Assembly (NCBI GenBank): GCA_905221615.1
Contig: CAJNDT010000001.1
Location: 2,283,894-2,347,893, forward strand
Direction: 5' to 3'
DNA length: 64,000 nucleotides
Origin: Symbiodinium sp. CCMP2592
Lineage: Eukaryota; Sar; Dinophyceae; Suessiales; Symbiodiniaceae
The translations under genes were made by a program, and so were the position numbers. Positions 30,006 through 38,271 of this stretch are shown here, piece by piece; position 1 is the first letter of the stretch; every line of letters begins with the position of its first letter. The notes beneath the pieces are model-generated. The model worked only from the letters and a program-made list of their open reading frames with translations, searched no databases and had not been told where the DNA came from.

Positions 30006-31165
30006 CTAGCTATAATAAATCATCCAAAGGTCGGACAGACCATGCTGTGCGTTTGAGCTGCTGCTGCTGCTTGCCTGTACTTTTGGCGGGGGCTCATTGT
30101 CTGCGGGCTCGTTGTCTGCGGGCTCCTTCTCGGGCTCATGGTCGGGCTGATTGTTGGCTTCCGGGCTAGACATCTTATTGGTGCTGGTGCTGCTGTCACT
30201 GCTGCTGCTGCTGCTTGAGCTGGAGTCATCACTGCCGCTAACATCATCTGCTCCGTGTTCCCCGTCCATGTCTTCACAGGCCACCTCATCCTGCGGCTGT
30301 GCCTTCGGCTGTGCCTTCGGTGGATCACGGCTCTGATCTCGCTGCTTGCCAGTAACTCGTCTGAGTCTACGTTTTCCCGTGGGCTCATCTGAAGCCAATC
30401 TTCTGAGAGGTTTGTGTGCCTGAACGGAAGGGCCCCAAGAAACCGTACAGAAGCTAATGAATATAGCTAATGCCCAACTAAGTTTGATTGGCCTCCCTCA
30501 ACCCCAGCCTTTGGAACCCATTCTCTTTGGCGAAGGGTGGCTTGCGAGTAGTGTCGGAAAGCAGCACTGAGTCGTAAGGAATTGGTGGTTGACCATGCAT
30601 CCCGATCGGCTTCTTTAACCTGCTCTGCCAAATGTGCTTTGTCCTCTCGCATGCGGACAATAACAGTAGATAGAAGTAAGGTATGCACATATATATATAT
30701 ATATAGAGAGATAGAGAGAGATACCGATAGGATCAGTACCAAAACCCAACAGTAGATGCTGTCCTCGTGCTTTAGCACCCCTAGCAAGGCTTTCTTGATG
30801 ACGGTATCCGGAAAGTTCCACGTAGGACTCAACTGTCTGCAGTTGTTCAAGATGCCCTGGAAGAGCCTTGATTCGAGTGCACTCTAGCAGCACAAAACCC
30901 AGCCACTATCTACAGAATAAGCTTATAACAAAACAAGCCTGTACTCTATACTTTGATCACAAAGAACGGCGAGCACAGTTTCTTCTTGTCGATCTTCGCG
31001 ATTGAGCGGTCCGTGGGGTACGAAGTAAAAAATCGTTTGTCTATGAACGGCAACAGAGCATCTCGCAGCTTGTGCCATTCCTTGAACCCCTTCCGACTCT
31101 TCCGAGGCTCTTCTTCGTCATCATCAGCCGCGATCGCGGCAGCAGGTCTCTTCTTCGGAGGCATG
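30006..31165 (-). CDS. Multi-exon protein with basic start and acidic/Ser-rich C-terminus
   Basis: Starts at ATG 31165 on the minus strand with MPPKKRPAAAIAADDDEEEP, a classical nuclear-signal-like start, followed by KEWHKLRDALLPFIDKRFFT. Exon 1 ends at a GT donor (ATCAAA|GTATAG) near 30956. Exon 2 (about 30890-30720: ECTRIKALPGHLEQLQTVES...) ends CTATCG|GTATCT. Exon 3 (about 30670-30480) gives RMREDKAHLAEQVKEADRDA, probably a coiled coil. Exon 4 (about 30410-30006) is Gly/Arg- then Asp/Ser-rich (SDDSSSSSSSSSDSS) with NEPADNEPADNEP repeats and a stop. The exon 1 region resembles a small conserved domain I cannot name. Exon boundaries 2-4 are approximate. Confidence 0.5.
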
Positions 31166-31973
31166 GCAGCACTAAGCGGCCCTGAACCCTGAAGTCCGAA
31201 CACTGAAGCTTCTTAAGCCTGAGCCCTCGATGCCCTCAATGAAGCCCGCTAGCCTAGCCACGAGCCCAGTTGACTTCAAGTCTTCAAGTGGACCTGGCCT
31301 ACCTCGACAAGCTCCGACGTTAAAGGGTCCTAGGGTTTAGGGTTCAGGCTTTAGGTTCGGGGGCGTATCCTTTCAATTAGCTGTCTAAACCCTCACATCC
31401 GAGACCCACATCCAGTAAGTAAGTACAATATACGGCACAATGATAGTGTCTTTAAATTAGGCTGGTACGGTCGCAAAGGCAAGCTTAACCTATATACCCT
31501 TCGCCCTTCACCCACAAAAAGAAACCCGACCCTCGCCAGCCAGAGCGGTTGCCGGAGCGAGTTTTCACCACAAAAGCACAACGGACGGACGACGGACGAA
31601 CAACGGCCGACGACGACGACGGACGACGACCATGTGATTTACGGCTTCAACACAGGACGATGCTGCACAGCCATTCGATATTCCCGGTGTTCTTTCGCAG
31701 TATATGCATTATTTTTAAAGTTATGTTCACGACTCCTCCTGGTTTATGATTTTCGCGAGTTTCGAGGTGTTCCTTCCAATACACTAGCTACAGGTTTTAG
31801 GGCGAGGTCTGTATAAAGGTTATTAGGGATTTAGGGCCTTAGGGTTTTTTTTTCACAATCTTTGAGCCAAATGAGAAACTTTTGGCGTGCAGAGCCGTCT
31901 TGTGTACTGTTATCCAAGATCTGCCAAAAACTCGCATTTCGGGTGACACAACAAAATCTAGAACCCCCTGTGC

Positions 31974-32031
31974 AAAAGTAGATCCGCACACAAATGTGGA
32001 TCTAGAAAGTAGATCCGCCCGGGGGTCTGGG
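31974..32031 (-). repeat. Putative element end: inverted copy of the cluster-1 end motif
   Basis: AAAAGTAGATCCGC at 31974-31987, a partial copy GTGGATCTAG at about 31996, then TAGATCCGCCCGGGGGTCTG at 32010. The reverse complement of 32010-32031 matches 15951-15972 at 20 of 22 bases. Confidence 0.5.
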
Positions 32032-32133
32032 ACACGGTAAGAGGCGTCTCTCGTTTCTCACCAACGCTGCAACAGCGCCTGACAGAGCTGGGTTTTCGTC
32101 TGCCGCTAGGCACAGCAGATGATTAGTTCGAAT

Positions 32134-32164
32134 GGCACAGCCTCCTGAGCTGAGACACAGTCTC
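32134..32164 (+). repeat. Double-hairpin element DH8 (ACA loops)
   Basis: GGC-ACA-GCC (32134-32142), 9-nt spacer, GAGAC-ACA-GTCTC (32152-32164). Upstream of the first F-box-like ORF. Confidence 0.85.
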
Positions 32165-32307
32165 CGACCATCTCTGCTTGTCGGTTAAAGTTATAGCAGG
32201 AATTACAGCACACGTGCTTCTATGCATCGCAGTAACAAATCACTGCCATTCTTCAGTCATTTTAGGCTCCCAAGTTTGGCTCTGCCTCCATTCGCCAGCC
32301 TGCAACG

Positions 32308-32964
32308 ATGGAGGACGCATTTGTTCAGCGAATCTTCCACTTCCTGACGCCGATGCTTCTAAGCCTCGACTTCTACCTGCGGCTGACAGACCAGGATCAC
32401 ACAGCCATCGACGGCTCGAGCAGCCAGTCCCGCCTCACGGGACCAGGCCTCACCCCAACCGAGGACGCGTTTCGTACGGACAGATCGACAGCAGCCAGAA
32501 CAGGTCTCCTGAAGCTTCTCCAAGAGTGCTTCAACCACTGGCCGGCCCTCTCCATCAATTACGTCCCCCCCTCTGCGCCGGACACACCGGACCTGACTGA
32601 CATGCACCTTATCTACGAGGTCACGCAGCCGCGTCTAAAACAGGTTCGACGACTTGCCACTGTCAACCGAGTATGGCATGACCTCATATCAGCCATGATC
32701 TCTGGTCAAGCCCGCATCAATACAGTGGAACTTTTGGTGGCGATGTCACGCCTGCGCAAGACAGGCTCAGTGTCGATCCGGGAAGGCCGGGATATTTTTT
32801 GCCTCCCGGTCTCGATGGCGTTTCGACTGCCGGTTGAGACCCTCACTTCACCTCTGGCACGCACATCTCCCGCCGCTGCCTACCGCGCCTCGGGCTTCAA
32901 TGCCTGGCATGCGCTCCTCTTTGACAGCTACGACGACCTGCTAGCGCACGCGCCCCAGGACTGA
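32308..32964 (+). CDS. F-box-like protein 1 (218 aa)
   Basis: ATG at 32308 (MEDAFVQRIFHFLTPML). Residues about 109-131 (RLKQVRRLATVNRVWHDLIS) have the Leu...Val-x-R-x-W pattern of an F-box-type helix set. It shares that pattern, a preceding short strand and an N-terminal LxPxLLxxDxY motif with the two ORFs that follow. F-box proteins recruit targets to SCF ubiquitin ligases; that role is inference here, since the match is short. The first of three same-strand paralogues, each followed by a double hairpin. Confidence 0.5.
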   Translation: MEDAFVQRIFHFLTPMLLSLDFYLRLTDQDHTAIDGSSSQSRLTGPGLTPTEDAFRTDRSTAARTGLLKLLQECFNHWPALSINYVPPSAPDTPDLTDMHLIYEVTQPRLKQVRRLATVNRVWHDLISAMISGQARINTVELLVAMSRLRKTGSVSIREGRDIFCLPVSMAFRLPVETLTSPLARTSPAAAYRASGFNAWHALLFDSYDDLLAHAPQD

Positions 32965-33000
32965 TCAGCAGGTGAAGACTACAGCGTAGCTCTCTCAGAA

Positions 33001-33038
33001 GCGCACAGCGCACCTCTGCTGGCATTAGGGCACAGCCC
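33001..33038 (+). repeat. Double-hairpin element DH9 (ACA loops)
   Basis: GCGC-ACA-GCGC (33001-33011), 16-nt spacer, GGGC-ACA-GCCC (33028-33038). It starts 37 nt after the stop of F-box-like 1. Confidence 0.85.
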
Positions 33039-33261
33039 ACGGCCGATAACCGAAACATTGGCTGGTGCGACGGCCGAGCAACAGGCTCAACTGTGCTATT
33101 AAGGTTTCTAACTTTTTGAAGCTGTTCTCGGCTTGAAAACTGGGCATCCTCCGCGCCAGCCAGAGTTAGTAGTGCGCTCACTTTGGCTTGAGCTACCTCT
33201 CGGCACGTCCCCTACTGCCTGCCAGGCTCTGTCAGCTAGCTCCCAGCGTCCCCTAACAGCC

Positions 33262-33774
33262 ATGGACGAGCTCTCTCTGCGCCAAGCTATGAAATACCTG
33301 CTCCCAGGGGTACTAACAATCGACTCCTACGACGCCTCGCCCTATCCCGTCTCCTACTGGAACGATCTGGACCTTCTTCATGATGAAGCTCGTGCCACTC
33401 GGGATCGCCTACGTGACCTACTTCTACGTTGGGCTCGTACGGGTCCCTTCTCGCAGTACTCCATTATCGGCGACACACTCAGGATTGACCACAATGGAGT
33501 GCATGCTCAGCTCGGCATCGTCAATCTCAATCTGCTACAAGCAATACCGCTTGCGGCGGTTTGCCGTGCGTGGTACTCCGAAACTGCCCGCCTAATCGAC
33601 GGCAAACCCTGGATAGGAGTGTGGAGAGCCTACATCCAACTGCGGAAGCAAGGAGCAGGAGTTTTCATTGAAGTACTGCCAGATCAAGCCGGCACCCTTT
33701 CGAGAGAGGCCATCAGCGTCCACTATGAGCAGGTGCATTTCATTCCGACCTCAATCTTGCGACGTCCTCTATAG
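33262..33774 (+). CDS. F-box-like protein 2 (170 aa)
   Basis: ATG at 33262 (MDELSLRQAMKYLLPGV) is chosen because it aligns with the first paralogue; the frame is open further upstream. Residues about 80-113 (GVHAQLGIVNLNLLQAIPLA, then VCRAWYSETARLI) match the third copy (GVHVRLAIPQPDLLTALSLA, then VSKSWCAAVLSQV) and the F-box-like helix pattern. The C-terminus is short and rich in Ile/Val. Function by family only: a possible SCF adaptor. Confidence 0.5.
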   Translation: MDELSLRQAMKYLLPGVLTIDSYDASPYPVSYWNDLDLLHDEARATRDRLRDLLLRWARTGPFSQYSIIGDTLRIDHNGVHAQLGIVNLNLLQAIPLAAVCRAWYSETARLIDGKPWIGVWRAYIQLRKQGAGVFIEVLPDQAGTLSREAISVHYEQVHFIPTSILRRPL

Positions 33775-33781
33775 GGCAAAG

Positions 33782-33813
33782 GGCACAGCCTCCAGACAAT
33801 TGGTCACAGACCA
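33782..33813 (+). repeat. Double-hairpin element DH10 (ACA loops)
   Basis: GGC-ACA-GCC (33782-33790, extendable by a G-U pair), 10-nt spacer, TGGTC-ACA-GACCA (33801-33813). It begins 8 nt after the stop of F-box-like 2. Confidence 0.85.
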
Positions 33814-33958
33814 TGCGACGAGCCGGGCTTCTCCACTCTGGAAAAGGCAAACCCGATCAGCGTTGCCCCTTAGCGTTGCGGCTCAATGTTGCGCTTTTAA
33901 GTAAGTTTCTCCGCAGCTTTTTCTAGGTTGCTCTCAGCTGCCCTGCCAACCATAGAGG

Positions 33959-34591
33959 ATGTCATCCCCTCTCTGCACCGAATCATGTCGCTGCGCTCTC
34001 TCCTTCATCATTCCTGCAGTGGTGGTTGTGGATTTCTACTCGGACTACGGTTTGGACAGGGACATGTTGGCAACTGAAATCGCTGCATACAGACCCCCCT
34101 GGACTATAGTTCCCATACTGCTGCTCCGGAACGAGATCGAGGACCAAGCACGCCTCTGGGCCTTTCGCCGTTTACATAAAGGCCTAGCTGTCTTTGCGCA
34201 ACGGTACGAAGACACTGACTATGACCAACAGGGCGTCCATGTCAGACTAGCGATACCGCAGCCAGACTTGCTGACAGCCCTCTCACTGGCGTCGGTCAGC
34301 AAATCCTGGTGCGCAGCAGTGCTCTCCCAGGTAGAGCATAAGCTCTTTGTAAGTCCACACCGCACTGCCAGGGCAGCTATGTCTCTCGGCCTACGTGTCA
34401 TGGTCCAGTCCTTTGACACGCCCCAGTGGCATCTCGCGTCCGAGGAGCTCAGTATCCACATTCAGCACAGCCAACAGGTCGCGGTGCAGAAGTTCCGGAA
34501 CCCCCGTAACCCGGACGGACCAACGGCAACCATCAGCCGAGAAGCAGAGGAACCCAGTGCTCTCTACGACCACTACTACCGACTTTTCTGA
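33959..34591 (+). CDS. F-box-like protein 3 (210 aa, N-terminus probably decayed)
   Basis: ATG at 33959. Residues about 92-125 (GVHVRLAIP...LLTALSLASVSKSW) align with the F-box-like core of copy 2. Upstream, ATAGAGGATGTC at 33953 in another frame resembles the ATGGAGGAC start of copy 1, as if ATG became ATA and a frame change followed, so the true original start may be lost. The C-terminus is longer and more polar than in copy 2. Probably a diverging paralogue; possibly non-functional. Confidence 0.45.
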   Translation: MSSPLCTESCRCALSFIIPAVVVVDFYSDYGLDRDMLATEIAAYRPPWTIVPILLLRNEIEDQARLWAFRRLHKGLAVFAQRYEDTDYDQQGVHVRLAIPQPDLLTALSLASVSKSWCAAVLSQVEHKLFVSPHRTARAAMSLGLRVMVQSFDTPQWHLASEELSIHIQHSQQVAVQKFRNPRNPDGPTATISREAEEPSALYDHYYRLF

Positions 34592-34635
34592 GCACTTCGG
34601 GCCATAGGCAGTTCACTGACTCACGCTAGGAAAGT

Positions 34636-34668
34636 GGCACAGCCTCCGATCAGGTGTGGCACAGCCAC
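34636..34668 (+). repeat. Double-hairpin element DH11 (ACA loops)
   Basis: GGC-ACA-GCC (34636-34644), 11-nt spacer, GTGGC-ACA-GCCAC (34656-34668). It begins 44 nt after the stop of F-box-like 3. Confidence 0.85.
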
Positions 34669-35027
34669 CCAACTTGTCACAGTCAGCAACGAGTGGCTCC
34701 CCTGCCCAGAGAAATCGACTTGCAGCATGCTAACACTCAGCTACTTGCATCATTGTTTGCTCTCACCTGTGATCTGAGATCTGAGGTCTCAGCTACCACA
34801 CGGCACCAACTCTCAGCCCGAGTGCCCTCTGCTGGTGTTCTTTGCCTAGAGTCGTCCAGCGTTGCTTGAGCTTCGTGCTTGGTCTTGAGCCTCTGCTAAG
34901 CATTACATGTATACCGCAGCTGTCAGTTCGAACTGTTGTGCCGGACGGAGCGGCAGGAGTATCGCAACATGCATTACAGACACGCCTAGCAGAAGCTACT
35001 TCTTTTAACAAACTGCGTCTTTACGAA

Positions 35028-35062
35028 GAGCACAGCTCACCACTTGGCCGCGTGTCACAGAC
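35028..35062 (+). repeat. Double-hairpin element DH12 (ACA loops)
   Basis: GAGC-ACA-GCTC (35028-35038), 15-nt spacer, GTC-ACA-GAC (35054-35062). It ends 27 nt before the glycosyltransferase ATG. Confidence 0.8.
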
Positions 35063-35089
35063 TCTGGCCCATCAGCTACAGCTGAGACC

Positions 35090-37474
35090 ATGGACAAACC
35101 TCCCAGTCTGGGCCCTTTTCTGGTGCTCAGCGATAGCACCTTGCAGCACATGCTGCGGGGACACACTTACGGAGTGTTCCCGCTGCTGACGGGACAGGTC
35201 TTAAGCTGCCCAGGCGCCGCCCTCAACATTTCTGCCGGCAGCGTCCCCTCCATCTTGGAGCTCCTCCACTGGCAATTTGGGCTCTTTGGGCCGCACAAAT
35301 TCACAGCGGCAGTGCAGAGCCCGCCGGTGGCCTCCATCTTGGAGAACCACCTCGACGGACAAATCAACGTTCGCTTCATTCCGCTGTCCCGAAGCCTGCG
35401 CCCGGAGAAGCAGATCAATTATGACTACCTGATCGATGGCAGGGTCCAATATGGTTTCGCGGACAAGAACCTGCACAACCAAGAAATCATGGACCTGGCC
35501 CAGATGCCTGGTGTAGGAGGGGTAGAATGGCTCTACAACTCCAAGAACCTTCACTTCCGCCCCGACGTCGCGGACATTGTCATCCCGGCGCTTGTAACCA
35601 GAGCCATCGAGGAAATGCGCAACACCCCAGGACTGCCTGTCCTCGTGGTCGCTGGTTGGAACGCTCGCGAGCAGGACATGCATGTCGAAATGCTAGCTGC
35701 CCAGGCTCTGTCACAATGCCGAACGGTCCGTGATCTTTCAGAGGTAGCCATGCAATACGGACATGGCCCCTGGGGAATGCGCTTCACACATCTCCCAGAA
35801 TGGGAAGCCGCCCCTGTCCCAGCCCTCCTCTTCCAGACCTACGTTCACGACGAAAAGCCGGAACCGGCCCAAGTCGCGGCCAAAATGTTTGCTGGCTTCA
35901 CCCGCAGATTCTGTGATGATGATGTTCTTCGGGCTACCCTGCGGCAACTCGCAGGAAAGTACGGCTCCAATCTGCTGGATCGCCTCAGCCAACCTGCTCA
36001 TCGAGCAGACGTATTCCGATACGTCTACCACTACCAGCACGGCGGCCTCTACGTCGACATCAAATGTGGCTTCGTGGTACCTTGGGAACAGGTACTCGTG
36101 TATCTCGCAGCAGATTGGAGCACAGCTCACTCAAAGAAGGCAGGTGAAGTGGGTCACAGACCCTCCCCACCTGGCCAACTCCCACAGGAGTTCATGGTCA
36201 TGGCCATAGGAGTCAAAGGAGATCATATTTTTCAAGGCATCATCTATGGCAAGCCCAGACACCCCTTGATGAGGGAAGCCATACAGCACGCCTTCAGCCG
36301 TCAGGTCATGACAGCGAAGGCAAACTTGGAATACATGACCTTCTGCAAATATCTTTGGCAGATCTTGGGTCGCGACCTTGGTCACTCCCCTCAGCCGGGA
36401 TGGAATGTTTCCACCAAATTCGGCCCCATCTACCTGTTCTCGGAGCGCTGGGACAAGCGAGTGAAGAACAAGAAGTACGACAATGATGGCCACTACTTCG
36501 TGACTACCAACAACACGACCGTTGCATATACCCGTTGCTGGAAGTGGCTGAAGGGATTTCAGGGAGACCCAACCACCAAGGAACGCACAGACCGCATGCT
36601 GCAGAGCCAACTCCCTGACATCTCCCTTGAAATCCAGTCTGACAGACCTGAAGAGCACAGCTCACCACAGCCACCTAGGTCACAGACCATGGCAACCGCC
36701 TCATCGGCTCCCCCTCCTCCCACTCAGGAGGATATTGAAGCCTATGTGGCCGACAGCATCCAGTACAACTCCTTTGCAGAGATCATGGCTACGGTCCGTG
36801 AAACCCACCACTACAATCAAGACCTTACAGAGCAGGATGTGCTGGAGCTTATCCCTCGAGGATTAGGGCAAGTGAAAGTCTCGGGGGACATGTGGCTATG
36901 CTGCTTGCACTGCCGCAAGCACAACAGGCAGGTGCAATTCAGCACTAGCCACGGCCTTAAGAACCACTTTGTCACTCAGAAGCACAACCCAGCACTCAGT
37001 GCCACGCCAGACCCCCACCCTCCCCCCCCTCCTCCTCCCCCCAAGCTCCCACAGGAAATTCCTCTTCCCCCCAGCAGTACCAGGACCAAAGGTGTAGACA
37101 AAGCAGCCGGCTTTGAGCCGCCACCCTCCCCCCCGTGCCCTTTCACTTCCTCAGCAGCTGAAAAGGCGGCCTTCAAAGCAGGCCAAGCAGAAACACCGAA
37201 GGCGGCCCCGGCGCTTCCGGTTAAGGCCCCACCGCCCATGGTGGCCACCCAATGCCCCCCGCCCTCTTCTTCTTCGCCCCCCCTCCTGCGATTCCGGTCC
37301 CCCCGTTCCTTCCGCACCCTCCCAAGTCCGTCTCTCCTCCAACCCCCGCCACCCAGGCCGCTCCGCGCTCCCACACGCCCCCTCCTCCCTCTTCCCGCCC
37401 CCCGTCAGCATATGAGCCTCCGGAATCCAATGCGGAACTCGTCGGCTATGTCCCACAGCCGGCTCCACGGCTGA
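35090..37474 (+). CDS. GT32-type glycosyltransferase fused to a C2H2/proline-rich gag-like module (794 aa)
   Basis: ATG at 35090. Residues about 242-490 resemble the GT32 (OCH1/capsular sugar transferase) fold: PALLFQTYVHDEKPEP (the IPxxxHQTW-like start), then AHRADVFRYVYHYQHGGLYV, where the usual RaDxxRYxxLxxxGGxYxDxD becomes YVDIK, so the second Asp of DXD is Lys325. Members move sugars from nucleotide donors. From Met534 (ATG 36689) a different module begins: a helical region, a zinc-finger-like CLHC...H...H (C605/C608/H626/H632), and a long Pro-rich, low-complexity tail, as in LINE ORF1/gag proteins. DH14 sits exactly between the two modules and DH13 inside the transferase. The frame ends at 37474, but good coding continues in the -1 frame from a C-run near 37280. 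Confidence 0.65.
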   Translation: MDKPPSLGPFLVLSDSTLQHMLRGHTYGVFPLLTGQVLSCPGAALNISAGSVPSILELLHWQFGLFGPHKFTAAVQSPPVASILENHLDGQINVRFIPLSRSLRPEKQINYDYLIDGRVQYGFADKNLHNQEIMDLAQMPGVGGVEWLYNSKNLHFRPDVADIVIPALVTRAIEEMRNTPGLPVLVVAGWNAREQDMHVEMLAAQALSQCRTVRDLSEVAMQYGHGPWGMRFTHLPEWEAAPVPALLFQTYVHDEKPEPAQVAAKMFAGFTRRFCDDDVLRATLRQLAGKYGSNLLDRLSQPAHRADVFRYVYHYQHGGLYVDIKCGFVVPWEQVLVYLAADWSTAHSKKAGEVGHRPSPPGQLPQEFMVMAIGVKGDHIFQGIIYGKPRHPLMREAIQHAFSRQVMTAKANLEYMTFCKYLWQILGRDLGHSPQPGWNVSTKFGPIYLFSERWDKRVKNKKYDNDGHYFVTTNNTTVAYTRCWKWLKGFQGDPTTKERTDRMLQSQLPDISLEIQSDRPEEHSSPQPPRSQTMATASSAPPPPTQEDIEAYVADSIQYNSFAEIMATVRETHHYNQDLTEQDVLELIPRGLGQVKVSGDMWLCCLHCRKHNRQVQFSTSHGLKNHFVTQKHNPALSATPDPHPPPPPPPPKLPQEIPLPPSSTRTKGVDKAAGFEPPPSPPCPFTSSAAEKAAFKAGQAETPKAAPALPVKAPPPMVATQCPPPSSSSPPLLRFRSPRSFRTLPSPSLLQPPPPRPLRAPTRPLLPLPAPRQHMSLRNPMRNSSAMSHSRLHG
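36118..36163 (+). repeat. Double-hairpin element DH13 (ACA loops)
   Basis: GAGC-ACA-GCTC (36118-36128), 22-nt spacer, GGGTC-ACA-GACCC (36151-36163). Translated in frame in a loop just after the DXD region of the transferase. Confidence 0.8.
36653..36688 (+). repeat. Double-hairpin element DH14 (ACA loops)
   Basis: GAGC-ACA-GCTC (36653-36663), 14-nt spacer, GGTC-ACA-GACC (36678-36688). It is directly followed by the ATG at 36689 of the gag-like module. Confidence 0.85.
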
Positions 37475-38259
37475 CAGTACGTTACACGCGGCAGGAGCTG
37501 GCTCAGCTGCTGAGCTCCCAGTCCCATCAGGACTGGATTCGGGCCTTAGCTTCCATCAACATCCTGGTGGCTCCGGTCATTCTTGGCGGCCTCACCAACC
37601 AGGAACAACAGACCCTTTGGTCTACCAGGATGGAAGCACTCCGAGAAGTTCCGCCGCTGTTCTCTGCCATCAAGTCCGTCAGGACGCAAACCGGCCTCAC
37701 ATGGGACACCGCCATGTCGGTGAGGCGGGTCCTCACAAGCGATGGGAAGGTCACCATCGCCACAGGCGCGGGTGACGCCTACCGTGAGCTGGACGCACCA
37801 ACAAAAGTGCATGGCCTTATCCATGCCTGCTTTAACAAGATGTGGGACGAAAAGGCTTTTCAGCAGCACTTCCCCTCGTGGGTCGAATTCAATATGATCG
37901 CCACCACCATAGTGGCAGTCTACAATGAGACTGCAAAATCAGCTGGACTCCCAGCTCGTGTCTTCCGGGTCAAACCCGACAAAAATGCCTACTCCATCAT
38001 GAAGATGCGGATACAGCATGACAAAGGGAACGAAGAGGACAAGCGCATGGCCAAGCTGGCTGCTGCTGCAACTCACAAGCGCCCACAGATGCAGGAGGCT
38101 GACACAGAGGGCAAGCGGCAGCGCGATGGCCCCTCCTCATCCTCCTCGTCCCAGTGGGCCAGACAGGCACGCTCATCTCAGGACGACGACTGGGACTGGT
38201 GGCAGCAGTGGTCCTGGCACGGATACTCTCAGCAGTGGCCAAAAGGTCATGACCAGTGA
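37278..38259 (+). CDS. -1 frame continuation of the gag-like module (ends WDWWQQWSWHGY...)
   Basis: The frame from about 37278 to 38259 is proline-rich (PPPAIPVPPF), then a folded helical region (TRQELAQLLSSQSHQDW, RALASINILVAPVI), then a Lys-rich part and a Ser/Trp-rich end (DDDWDWWQQWSWHGYSQQW). Low-complexity character switches from the upstream frame to this one at a run of seven C (37278-37284), so it is read as the same protein in the -1 frame. Either a programmed slip, or an indel in the sequence or assembly. An aromatic, Trp-rich end plus a zinc finger suggests an RNA-binding capsid-like protein; inference. It ends 12 nt before DH15. Confidence 0.5.
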
Positions 38260-38271
38260 GGGCGGTAATAT

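Larger units (their letters stand above)
31166..32307. other. Non-genic, cluster 2 upstream region
   Basis: No gene seen. It contains a TTTAGGG patch (31325-31350), a GAC/GACGAC-rich patch (31580-31630), a TTTGAGCCAAA motif (31861), and the cluster-2 end motif and DH8 listed separately. Confidence 0.55.

Noticed and set aside
34673..34686. TGTCACAGTCA near DH11 as a third hairpin
   Set aside because: Only C-G pairs next to the loop; T-T follows, so no stem.
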